A stretch of 5,884 bases of DNA. It comes from Dokdonella_A sp038237055 (GTDB lineage: Bacteria; Pseudomonadota; Gammaproteobacteria; Xanthomonadales; Rhodanobacteraceae). Positions 1 to 5,884 of this stretch are shown piece by piece (position 1 is the stretch's first letter; each line of letters begins with the position of its first letter). A program made the translations under genes and the position numbers. The DNA lies in contig JBBRZD010000206.1 of assembly GCA_038237055.1 (NCBI GenBank), forward strand, positions 1 through 5,884. The letters are read 5' to 3'. The notes under the pieces are model-generated. The model was not told the DNA's origin. It worked only from the letters and a program-made list of their open reading frames with translations, and made no database searches.

Positions 1-549
1 AACACGCTGCGCCAGGCGCCCGACGTGATCATGATCGGCGAAGTGCGTACGCGCGAGACGATGGAACACGCGATCAACTTCTCCGAAACGGGTCACTTGT
101 GCCTGTGCACCCTGCATGCGAACAACGCGAACCAGGCGATGGACCGCATCATTCATTTCTTCGCGTCGGATCGTCGCGAGCAGCTGTTCATGGATCTCTC
201 ACTGAACCTCAAGGGCGTGGTCGCGCAGCAGCTGATTCCGACACCGGACGGCAAATCGCGCCGCGTTGCGATGGAGGTCATGCTCGGCACGCCTCTGGTA
301 CAGGACTACATTCGTCAGGGCGAGATTCACAAGCTCAAAGACGTGATGAAGGAATCGACCAATCTCGGCATGCGCACCTTCGACCAGAGCCTGTTCGAGC
401 TGTATCAGGCGGGTGAAATCAGCTACGAGGACGCGCTGCGTCACGCCGATTCGTCGAATGAAGTGCGTCTGAAGATCAAGCTTGCACAAGGTGGCGATGC
501 GCACACGCTGAGTCAGGGCCTGGATGGTGTCGAACTCGTTGAGACGTGA
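1..549 (+). CDS. pilU: PilU, type IV pilus retraction ATPase (C-terminal half, 5' end outside window)
   Basis: PilU is a cytoplasmic hexameric ATPase of the GspE/PilT secretion ATPase family. It works with PilT at the base of the type IV pilus to power retraction and twitching motility. The reading frame is open from base 1, and 182 residues are visible before the TGA at 547-549. The Walker B segment DVIMIGEVR (visible residues 8-16) and the His-box region GHLCLCTLHANNA (31-43) are present; the Walker A motif must lie upstream of the window. The stretch TLHANNANQAMDRIIHFF, the LKDVMKESTNLGMRTFDQSL stretch (about residues 112-131) and the late ELYQAGEISYEDALRHAD segment are characteristic of PilU rather than PilT. 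PilU proteins run to roughly 380 residues, so about half is missing. The frame is intact to a normal C-terminus. GTG at 25 is an internal valine codon, not a start. pilT would be expected just upstream. Confidence 0.93.
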   Translation, partial: NTLRQAPDVIMIGEVRTRETMEHAINFSETGHLCLCTLHANNANQAMDRIIHFFASDRREQLFMDLSLNLKGVVAQQLIPTPDGKSRRVAMEVMLGTPLVQDYIRQGEIHKLKDVMKESTNLGMRTFDQSLFELYQAGEISYEDALRHADSSNEVRLKIKLAQGGDAHTLSQGLDGVELVET

Positions 550-554
550 GGAGT

Positions 555-579
555 GGGAAATAAGGAATAGAGAATACGG
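555..579 (+). repeat. Degenerate purine-rich heptamer array, left arm
   Basis: Just after the pilU stop, three imperfect 7-bp units and part of a fourth can be read: GGGAAAT, AAGGAAT, AGAGAAT and ACGG. Each shares the core pattern RRGGAAT. The array resembles, in opposite orientation, the C/T-rich heptamer array at 640-670, so the two form an imperfect inverted pair around a 60-bp centre. From memory, arrays of GGGAATC/GGGAATA units are common in intergenic DNA of Xanthomonadales. The periodicity is seen directly; the family assignment is inference. Confidence 0.6.
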
Positions 580-626
580 CATCGAAAAAGACGCGTTCGA
601 CGGTCGCGCAACGTATCATCGCGCCG

Positions 627-2201
627 ATGCCTGCTCCTTCCGATTCCCGATTCCCGACTGCCGATTCCCGTCAGCTCGACCGCCTGCGCCGCGTCTGGCA
701 GACGCTGGGTCGCGACGACCCGTTGTGGGCCGTGTTGTCGCATCCCGACAAACGCAGCGGACGCTGGCAACCCGAGGAATTCTTCGCAACCGGTCAGCTT
801 GAGGTCGATACGCAGCTTGCCGCGCTTTCGGCAAACGGCTTGCCTTGCGCGCGTGACCTCGCACTTGATTTCGGCTGCGGCGCGGGCCGCCTTTCACGCG
901 CGTTGGCAGGACATTTCGCGCGCGTGATCGGGATCGACGTCTCGTCCAGCATGATCGAGACCGCGCGCGAATTGAATGCGGATCTCGCCAACGTTGAGTT
1001 TCGCGAGAATGCGTCGCCGCGAATCGAGGGCATCGCCAACGCCAGCATCGACTTCGTCTATTCACACATGGTGCTGCAGCACATTCCTAGCGCACTTGCG
1101 GCCGGTTACGTCGCTGAATTCTTCCGCGTGCTTGCGCCGGGCGGTGTCGCGGTATTCCAGTTTGTAGATGGTGTCGACGACAGTCTGCGGGGCAAGTTGT
1201 TCGGTATTGCGTCGAATCATTGGCTGAATCCATTGCGGCGCGTGTTGTGGCAGCGGCGTGCTGTCTTCGAGATGCACGCACTGCCGGAGCGTGAATTGCT
1301 CGACTTGCTTGCGCAGCATCCAACATTGCGCCTGCTGCATGCGTTCGATGATGGCTCTGCAGGCGCCGGATGGCGCGGCCGCCGCTGGATCGTGGTCAAT
1401 GACGATGAAGTTCCGAAGAAGCTCACGCGTGATGGCTGCGTGCTCTACGTTCGGGCGAGTGACGCGCACATCGGTGCACCGTTGCTGGGTGGTAAGGCGC
1501 ACGAACCGCACGTCGAGGCCGTCATGCGCGAGTGCCTACGCGCGGGTGATGTCGTGCTCGACGTCGGCGCCAACATTGGCATCATGACCATGCTTGCAGC
1601 AGCGCAGGTGGGTCCGAACGGACGCGTGGTCGCGGTCGAACCCATTCCGTGCAATCGGGTACTGATTGCTCGCTCCGCCCAGGCGAATCGGTTCGCGCAC
1701 GTCGAGATCATCGCGGCAGCGGCCGCGGACCGAAACAGCCATATCGAATTGCGCACGCATCCAACCACATCGAACAGTGCGACCCCGCAAGCGGCCGGCG
1801 AACGATTGCGCGACGTCGAGGGCGAGACGCTCCTTGTTCCAGCAGTGGTGCTCGACGAGATTTTACCGAAACTTGATCGGCTCGACCTGGTCAAAATCGA
1901 TGTGGAAGGCATGGAGCCACTCGCATTGCGAGGCCTGCAACGCACGCTGGCGAAATTCCAGCCGATCCTGCTCAGCGAGTTTCATCCGTGGGCGATCGAG
2001 CGCGCTTCGGGCACGACACCGATCGAGTATCTGACCTGGCTGCGGCGACTGTATCCGGCGATCACGATCCTTCATCGCGACGGCATGCGCGAGCGCTGCG
2101 TCGAACCCGCTGCCGTGATGGCCGCTTGGCAGCGCGCGAACGAAGCGGCCGGCATGGATGGGCGCCTGCATCTGGATCTGCTGCTCGCGCGCGAGCCCTG
2201 A
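627..2201 (+). CDS. Double-domain SAM-dependent methyltransferase (class I domain fused to FkbM-family domain)
   Basis: This 524-residue cytoplasmic protein contains two Rossmann-fold methyltransferase domains in one uninterrupted frame. The first (about 20-260) begins with a WQTLGRDDPLWAVLS-like lead segment. It has SAM motif I LDFGCGAGRL at 80-89, the acidic ribose-binding D104 after beta-2, and a YSHMVLQHIP segment followed by RVLAPGGVAVFQF (145-179). This is the Methyltransf_11/25 pattern. The second domain (about 265-524) has motif I DVGANIGIM at 312-320, acidic E338 and the FkbM signature LVKIDVEGMEPLALRGL at 421-437, then LSEFHPW. FkbM enzymes usually O-methylate sugars or small molecules, so a surface glycan, lipid or secondary metabolite is a plausible substrate; this is inferred and the true substrate is unknown. 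ATG 627 is the first usable start after the in-frame TAA at 561. There is no clear Shine-Dalgarno, and the first 15 or so residues come from a heptamer repeat, so they are probably not part of the fold. The neighbouring pilU is the only hint of function. Confidence 0.87.
   Translation: MPAPSDSRFPTADSRQLDRLRRVWQTLGRDDPLWAVLSHPDKRSGRWQPEEFFATGQLEVDTQLAALSANGLPCARDLALDFGCGAGRLSRALAGHFARVIGIDVSSSMIETARELNADLANVEFRENASPRIEGIANASIDFVYSHMVLQHIPSALAAGYVAEFFRVLAPGGVAVFQFVDGVDDSLRGKLFGIASNHWLNPLRRVLWQRRAVFEMHALPERELLDLLAQHPTLRLLHAFDDGSAGAGWRGRRWIVVNDDEVPKKLTRDGCVLYVRASDAHIGAPLLGGKAHEPHVEAVMRECLRAGDVVLDVGANIGIMTMLAAAQVGPNGRVVAVEPIPCNRVLIARSAQANRFAHVEIIAAAAADRNSHIELRTHPTTSNSATPQAAGERLRDVEGETLLVPAVVLDEILPKLDRLDLVKIDVEGMEPLALRGLQRTLAKFQPILLSEFHPWAIERASGTTPIEYLTWLRRLYPAITILHRDGMRERCVEPAAVMAAWQRANEAAGMDGRLHLDLLLAREP
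640..670 (+). repeat. Heptamer tandem array CCGATTC, right arm, inside the 5' coding region
   Basis: Four consecutive heptamers (CCGATTC, CCGATTC, CCGACTG, CCGATTC) and a partial CCG lie in tandem, starting 13 bases after the A of the methyltransferase start codon. On the complementary strand the unit reads GAATCGG, matching the purine-rich unit at 555-579. Because 7 is not a multiple of 3, the array encodes a non-repeating peptide (about residues 5-15 of the methyltransferase). Gain or loss of one unit would shift the reading frame. Confidence 0.75.
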
Positions 2202-2204
2202 GCC

Positions 2205-2234
2205 CACGCCGCGTCGTCCGGACGACGCGGCGTG
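2205..2234. terminator. Perfect 30-bp palindrome between convergent genes, probable bidirectional terminator or 3' stabilising hairpin
   Basis: Bases 2205-2219 are exactly reverse-complementary to 2220-2234. As RNA from either strand this gives a 13-bp, very GC-rich stem with a CCGG loop. It starts 3 bases after the methyltransferase stop and ends 4 bases before the stop of the opposing lipoprotein gene, filling almost all of the 37-bp gap. Neither side has a proper T-run (AATATCATT on the + side; a GGGCTCAGG-like sequence on the - side). It is therefore not a textbook intrinsic terminator and may rely on Rho or serve mainly to block exonucleases and convergent transcription. Confidence 0.65.
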
Positions 2235-2238
2235 AATA

Positions 2239-3966
2239 TCATTGGCTGATGGTCTGACTCGCGGCCGGCTTGGCGAATTCGACGCTTTCGGTGAGGTCGA
2301 TGCCTTCGGGCACGATCGTCATGCGCGCATCGATACGCTTGAACCATTGCGCGTACATCGCGTACACCTTGCGCTGGGTTTCCAACTGCGCGCGCTGTTC
2401 TGCGGGGAGCTTGTCCGAAAAGCTGCCCATCGCGTCGGCCATCAGCGTATAGATTTCGCCGCGCAGGTTCATCTCGAAGAGCACACCGGGCGTGACCTTG
2501 GAGGCGGTCACCGCGTTGCCGAGTCGGGCTGCTTCGTCCTTGCCGACTGACACGCCGAGCATCTTTGCGCTCATCGCCACATTGATGTCGAGTTTGTCAG
2601 TTGCGGCGCCCGGCAACGCCGAGGCGGGAATCGAAACGGGCTTGCCGTCGGCAGCGAGTTTGATGTCACGCAGCGCCGGCACCGACAGCTGGGCGAGATT
2701 GGTCAGGAACGAGGGGTTGTTGCTGCCGATCAAGACACTGCCGCTGACGTCCGGCATGTTCTGAGCGTCGATTGCGCCTTGCGGCCACGCGAAATGTGAA
2801 ATGGTCATGCGCACGCCACTGAGATCGGCCAGCGGCGGTGGTACCGTCTGGTCGAGCTGGCTCTTTGCTTTCACGAACGAATCGTTCAACGGTGCGAGCA
2901 GCGCACAGTGGAAAGGCGACTTCGCCACGGCGTCTGCCTGGGCAACCCAGAATTCCTTTGCACGCAACAGCGGCAAGGCGAACGCCATGTCGATCAGCGC
3001 GTCGGGCGACGCATTGCCCGGAATGGTGCTGCCGATGGCGATCATCGATTGCGCGATCGCCGGCGCGAGATCGATGCGCGCGTGCATGGTCATGCGTGCC
3101 GCGCTGAGTTCGGTATAGCCAAACGCAAGTCGCGGCATCTTGCTGGCGACGGCATCGAGTTCTTCACGACACGTCGCGTCGAGACCGCCCGTCGCTGCGC
3201 CTGCATCGGCTACTGCCTTGGCGACCATCGGGTTGGCGGCGGTCAGCGCAATGATCCGGCGTGTGTCGATCCAGCCGCTGCCGTAGGGCAGGTAACCGCG
3301 CGCCTTGTCGAATTCCGCGAAGGCGCCGCTTTCGGCCATGCTGTGCGCCGGTTTGTCGAGCCCGAGCACGCGGCGCTTCAACGCTTCGTCGGCATCGCCT
3401 GCGACGAGCGCGACCACCAGATGACGACCTTCGATCGCTAGCAGCCCGGTAACGCTTGCGTTGCCGAACGTACGAACCTCCTGATCGCCGATGCGGGCGG
3501 TTGCGAGCGAGGTGCCCGCGTTCTTTTCGACACGTGCAAGCGCCGCGCGGAACGCGTCCGCATCGGCCAGCTCCAGGCGCAGCACGGGCAGCAGGTCCAC
3601 GCCGTAGATGGCCGCGCGAGCTTTCGGGCCTAGGCCTATTTCCTGCCACTGCTCGGGCGTGGAGCGGTTGCGGATTTCTTCGAACAGCGCATGCAGCACA
3701 CGTCCGGCGCCTTCAGAGTCGGGTTTCTTGTCGATCTCCACGAGCACATGATCGAGTGAATCGGTCATCAGCGGCCACACCGCCTGCATTTGCTGACGCC
3801 ATTGCGCGACTATTGCGTCGGGCATTGCCTCGGTGTTGGCGAACACGTACGGCGTGTCTGCCGGAACGAAGGCGAGCGGCGAGTCGACATCGGCTTTCTT
3901 GCTGCAGCCGGCGGCAGCCAGCAGTGAAGCGAGCATGACCGTAACGCGCAATCCTTGCATACGCAT
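2239..3966 (-). CDS. Predicted outer-membrane lipoprotein of unknown function
   Basis: This 575-residue protein starts with a type II signal peptide: a short Arg-containing n-region, the hydrophobic stretch VTVMLASLLAAAG, and the lipobox cysteine C21. Ser22 follows the cysteine rather than Asp, which predicts Lol sorting to the outer membrane. The mature protein opens with a polar linker and then LAFVPADTPYVFAN (31-44), an opening that recalls DUF3352-like exported proteins; I cannot confirm that family. The rest looks like a soluble periplasmic alpha/beta protein with no further membrane segment. Two cysteines remain, C266 and C354, and could pair. No catalytic motif is recognised. ATG 3966 is chosen because GGGGA sits 7 bases upstream; ATG 3960 (Met3) would be 13 bases away. 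It lies 56 nt downstream of pyrB in the same direction and could be read through from that operon or have its own promoter. That it is a gene is well supported; its function is unknown. Confidence 0.88.
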   Translation of the reverse strand: MRMQGLRVTVMLASLLAAAGCSKKADVDSPLAFVPADTPYVFANTEAMPDAIVAQWRQQMQAVWPLMTDSLDHVLVEIDKKPDSEGAGRVLHALFEEIRNRSTPEQWQEIGLGPKARAAIYGVDLLPVLRLELADADAFRAALARVEKNAGTSLATARIGDQEVRTFGNASVTGLLAIEGRHLVVALVAGDADEALKRRVLGLDKPAHSMAESGAFAEFDKARGYLPYGSGWIDTRRIIALTAANPMVAKAVADAGAATGGLDATCREELDAVASKMPRLAFGYTELSAARMTMHARIDLAPAIAQSMIAIGSTIPGNASPDALIDMAFALPLLRAKEFWVAQADAVAKSPFHCALLAPLNDSFVKAKSQLDQTVPPPLADLSGVRMTISHFAWPQGAIDAQNMPDVSGSVLIGSNNPSFLTNLAQLSVPALRDIKLAADGKPVSIPASALPGAATDKLDINVAMSAKMLGVSVGKDEAARLGNAVTASKVTPGVLFEMNLRGEIYTLMADAMGSFSDKLPAEQRAQLETQRKVYAMYAQWFKRIDARMTIVPEGIDLTESVEFAKPAASQTISQ

Positions 3967-3973
3967 GAGCAGA

Positions 3974-3978
3974 TCCCC
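3974..3978 (-). promoter_or_regulatory. Ribosome binding site of the lipoprotein gene
   Basis: On the minus strand the sequence GGGGA lies 7 bases before the ATG at 3966. This spacing favours that ATG over the in-frame ATG two codons later at 3960. Confidence 0.6.
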
Positions 3979-4022
3979 GTTTGAGAGCGCGCAAGTCTAG
4001 CAGGCGCGGCCCTCGCGCAAGA

Positions 4023-4967
4023 TCAACCGCGCAGCAGAACGGTCAGTACGGCCATGCGCGCGAAGATGCCGTTCGCAACCTGCTCCAGCACGACCGATTG
4101 CGCGCCATCGGCCACATCCGCGGCGATTTCAATACCGCGGTTCATCGGTCCCGGGTGCATCACGATAGCGTCGTGACGAGCGCGTGCGAGGCGCATGCGA
4201 TCGAGACCGTAGCGGGCGAAGTATTCGGTTTCGTCGACGCCGGGCAGGTGCTGGATGCGTTCCTTCTGGATGCGCAGCATCACGACGACATCGACTCCTT
4301 CGATGGCCGCGTCGAAATCTTCGACGATGCGGCATTGGGGGAATTCACCCGGCGTTGGCAGCAACGCAGCAGGGCCACACAGGCGGATCTCGGATGCGCC
4401 GAGCGCGCTGAGGCCGTGGATATCCGATCGTGCAACACGCGAATGGCGGATGTCGCCGCAGATAGCGATCTTGAGTCCGTCGATGCTGCCCTTGTGGTCG
4501 CGGATCGTGAGCACGTCGAGCAGGCCCTGAGTCGGATGCGCGTGATTGCCATCGCCCGCATTCAGCACCGAAGCATGCCGCACATGTGTCGCAAGGCGTG
4601 CCGGCGTGCCGTTCTCCTTGTGGCGCACGACGAACGCGTTGCTGTCCATCGCCTCCAGTGTCGCCAACGTGTCTTCCAGGCTCTCGCCTTTGCTCGTGGA
4701 CGAACTGGCGATGTCGAAATTCACCACGATCGCGCCGAGTCGACTCGCGGCGAGCTCGAAGCTGGTGCGCGTGCGCGTCGAAGCTTCGAAAAAAAGATTC
4801 ACGACGGTGCAGCCTTCCAGCAACGCGAGCGATGGTGCGCCGGCGCGGAATTGCGCGCGCAGTTGTGCGGCGCGATCGAGCAGCGATTCGATGCGCGCAC
4901 GCCCAAGGCCATCGAGGGTGAGCAGATGGCGCAACCGGCCCTGGCTGTCGATTTGCGGATGGGTCAT
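4023..4967 (-). CDS. pyrB: Aspartate carbamoyltransferase catalytic subunit
   Basis: PyrB condenses carbamoyl phosphate and L-aspartate to N-carbamoyl-L-aspartate, the committed step of de novo pyrimidine synthesis in the cytoplasm. The 314-residue protein carries the full set of active-site motifs. These are the carbamoyl phosphate loop FFEASTRTRTSF (59-70), the mobile loop SSSTSKGESLEDT (88-100, with K93), HPTQ (144-147), GDIRHSRVARS (171-181), the aspartate-binding LRIQKER (231-237) and HPGPMNRG (271-278). Length is normal for the trimer-forming subunit. The start ATG 4967 has GGAAG 7 bases upstream. It lies 30 nt after ruvX and is evidently co-transcribed with it. Neither pyrI (regulatory subunit) nor a pyrC-like gene follows, unlike enteric or Pseudomonas arrangements; the gene downstream is a lipoprotein. 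No attenuator-like leader is visible in the 30-nt spacer. Confidence 0.97.
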   Translation of the reverse strand: MTHPQIDSQGRLRHLLTLDGLGRARIESLLDRAAQLRAQFRAGAPSLALLEGCTVVNLFFEASTRTRTSFELAASRLGAIVVNFDIASSSTSKGESLEDTLATLEAMDSNAFVVRHKENGTPARLATHVRHASVLNAGDGNHAHPTQGLLDVLTIRDHKGSIDGLKIAICGDIRHSRVARSDIHGLSALGASEIRLCGPAALLPTPGEFPQCRIVEDFDAAIEGVDVVVMLRIQKERIQHLPGVDETEYFARYGLDRMRLARARHDAIVMHPGPMNRGIEIAADVADGAQSVVLEQVANGIFARMAVLTVLLRG

Positions 4968-4974
4968 GGAGTGG

Positions 4975-4979
4975 CTTCC
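4975..4979 (-). promoter_or_regulatory. Ribosome binding site of pyrB
   Basis: GGAAG on the minus strand lies 7 bases before the pyrB ATG. It overlaps an 8-bp palindrome TTCCGGAA (4976-4983) in the 30-nt ruvX-pyrB spacer, which is too short to call an operator. Confidence 0.55.
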
Positions 4980-4997
4980 GGAAAATTCGTACGGGTT

Positions 4998-5447
4998 TCA
5001 GGATGGTTGCGCAAGCCAGGATTCGAGAATGATCTGCGCTGCGATGGCATCGATCGCGGCTGCGTCCTTGCGCTTGGCCGAGCCATTGGCGCGCTGTGCG
5101 GCAAAACGATGTGCGGCTTCGCCCGACGTGTAGCGCTCGTCGACGAGGTGCACCACGCGCGCGTAGCGCCGCGTCAGCGCCGCGGCGAATTCGCGCGCCG
5201 CGCGGCTCATCGGCTGCTCGCTGCCATCAAGCGCGAGCGGCAAGCCGACCACGAGGTATTCGGGGCGCCACTCGGCGATCAGCGCATCGAGCTTCGTCCA
5301 GTCGCCGTTTGAAAAAGTGGTCAATGCGCGGGCGCTCGCGCTGAGGCGGTGGCCAATCGCGACGCCGACCAGGCGCGTACCGAAATCGAAGGCGAGGGCG
5401 CTGCCTTGATTAAGATCGTGTGGTGCGAGGTCAGGCGTGGCCGGCAT
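4998..5447 (-). CDS. ruvX: RuvX/YqgF, RNase H-fold nuclease (Holliday junction resolvase-like, 16S rRNA processing)
   Basis: YqgF/RuvX family proteins are RNase H-like nucleases, annotated as putative Holliday junction resolvases and implicated in 5'-end maturation of 16S rRNA. From ATG 5447 the protein is 149 residues, a usual length. The family motifs are in order: ALAFDFGTRLVGVAIG with the first catalytic Asp D21; LVVGLPLALDGSEQPMS (65-81); VDERYTS with E104 (102-108); and KDAAAIDAIAAQIILE with K127, D128 and D133. The start is uncertain. TTG at 5456 would add three residues, but ATG 5447 is preferred as the stronger codon; neither has a good Shine-Dalgarno. The gene overlaps the end of yqgE by 17 nt (ATG choice), suggesting translational coupling, and is followed 30 nt later by pyrB. 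Confidence 0.94.
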   Translation of the reverse strand: MPATPDLAPHDLNQGSALAFDFGTRLVGVAIGHRLSASARALTTFSNGDWTKLDALIAEWRPEYLVVGLPLALDGSEQPMSRAAREFAAALTRRYARVVHLVDERYTSGEAAHRFAAQRANGSAKRKDAAAIDAIAAQIILESWLAQPS

Positions 5448-5884
5448 AGCTCGCAAGCTGGACCATGTTCACGCCGACCAGCGCAGCGGCCGCTTCCCAG
5501 CGGTCTTCCAGCGGCGTTTCGAACAATACGCGCTCTGCCGCTGGCGCGGTCAGCCAATGGTTTTCGCACAGTTCCTGTTCGAGCTGGCCGGGGCTCCAGC
5601 CGGAGTAACCCAGCGCGACAACCGCGTGTCTCGGGCCGTTGCCGGCTGCGATCGCGATTAGGATATCGCGCGACGTGGTCACGCTGAGTTCGTCGGAAAT
5701 GCGGAACGAAGATTCCCAATCCCCGGGCGGTGAGTGCAGTACAAATCCACGTTCCGGCTGCACCGGTCCGCCGATCAGGACGGGGGCGTCGATCACATCA
5801 GGAAGTTCCGACTGCAGGTTCATCTGCGCAAGCACGTCGCCGAGGCGGTATTCGGACAGGCGATTGATCATCAAGCCCATCGCA
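5431..5884 (-). CDS. yqgE: YqgE/AlgH family protein (N-terminus beyond right edge)
   Basis: This belongs to the UPF0301/YqgE (AlgH) family, small conserved cytoplasmic proteins whose biochemical role is unsettled. AlgH was named from a proposed link to alginate regulation in Pseudomonas. The frame is open through the window's right edge, and 151 residues including the preceding Ala codon are visible. Recognisable family features are MGLMINRLSEYRLGDVL near the visible start, LIGGPVQPERGFVLH, the ALGYSGWSPGQLEQEL block and DRW near the C-terminus. The family is about 185-190 residues long, and MGLMINRL is the internal AMGLVINRP-type segment. The ATG at 5880 is therefore almost certainly not the start, and about 35-40 residues lie outside. 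It is the first visible gene of the yqgE-ruvX-pyrB run, so the operon promoter is probably outside too. Confidence 0.93.
   Translation of the reverse strand, partial: AMGLMINRLSEYRLGDVLAQMNLQSELPDVIDAPVLIGGPVQPERGFVLHSPPGDWESSFRISDELSVTTSRDILIAIAAGNGPRHAVVALGYSGWSPGQLEQELCENHWLTAPAAERVLFETPLEDRWEAAAALVGVNMVQLASYAGHA

Noticed and set aside
555..670. Heptamer arrays as a CRISPR or integration site
   Set aside because: Units are 7 bp with no spacers of regular length, no cas genes and no integrase or tRNA nearby.
1445..1945. A 166-codon minus-strand open frame within the methyltransferase gene
   Set aside because: It is a Ser/Thr/Arg-rich product antisense to the FkbM domain, with no motifs. 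It is explained by GC-rich codon use on the coding strand.
3626..3637. Short palindrome GGCCTAGGCC in the lipoprotein gene
   Set aside because: At ten bases inside a coding frame it is plausible by chance; there is no reason to see an operator.
4004..4019. Small GC stem (GCGCG/CGCGC) after the pyrB stop as a terminator
   Set aside because: It has only about 5 bp and no T-run, and such sequence is common in this base composition. The downstream gene also follows in the same direction.
3994..4020. Possible promoter for the lipoprotein gene (TAGACT as -10 with TTGCGC as -35, minus strand)
   Set aside because: The -35 matches only its first three bases and the spacing is 15 bp. The match is no better than chance, although some promoter in the 56-nt gap cannot be excluded.
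3981..5312. A 443-codon open frame on the + strand antisense to pyrB and most of ruvX
   Set aside because: It covers two well supported genes on the opposite strand. Its product has no recognisable domain and the low-complexity Arg/Ala/His-rich composition typical of a shadow frame in high-GC coding DNA.

Overview
The window looks like a GC-rich gammaproteobacterial chromosome, most likely from the Xanthomonadales (Xanthomonas/Rhodanobacter/Dyella-like). Three things suggest this: protein similarity recalled from these families, the arrangement pilU ... pyrB-ruvX-yqgE, and degenerate GGGAATC-type heptamer arrays between genes. The lineage is inferred; no 16S or other marker is present. All genes are chromosomal and housekeeping or accessory in character. 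I see no phage, transposon, CRISPR array, tRNA or rRNA.

Layout. The left edge (1-549, + strand) is the C-terminal half of pilU, a type IV pilus retraction ATPase. A 77-bp gap (550-626) follows, carrying a heptamer repeat array whose inverted partner lies inside the start of the next gene. Positions 627-2201 (+) encode a 524-residue protein with two complete-looking SAM methyltransferase domains in one chain: a class I small-molecule/glycan type, then an FkbM type. It converges on a minus-strand gene, and the 37-bp gap between their stops is almost entirely a perfect 30-bp palindrome. Positions 2239-3966 (-) encode a large predicted outer-membrane lipoprotein of unknown function. Then, all on the minus strand and transcribed right to left, come yqgE (cut by the right edge), ruvX and pyrB. 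Their tight spacing (17-nt overlap, then 30 nt) indicates an operon. The lipoprotein gene follows pyrB by 56 nt in the same direction and may be its last member.

How the pieces relate. From established knowledge, Pseudomonas aeruginosa has pilT-pilU, a few genes, pyrC-pyrB-pyrR-yqgF-yqgE, gshB, then pilG-pilH-pilI. This window keeps the skeleton (pilU, pyrB, ruvX, yqgE). It lacks pyrC' and pyrR beside pyrB, and in place of the intervening genes it has the double methyltransferase and the lipoprotein. Those two lineage-specific genes are the least explained content. I found no convincing wholly new system; the strongest leads are the methyltransferase fusion with its repeat-encoded N-terminus and the uncharacterised lipoprotein.
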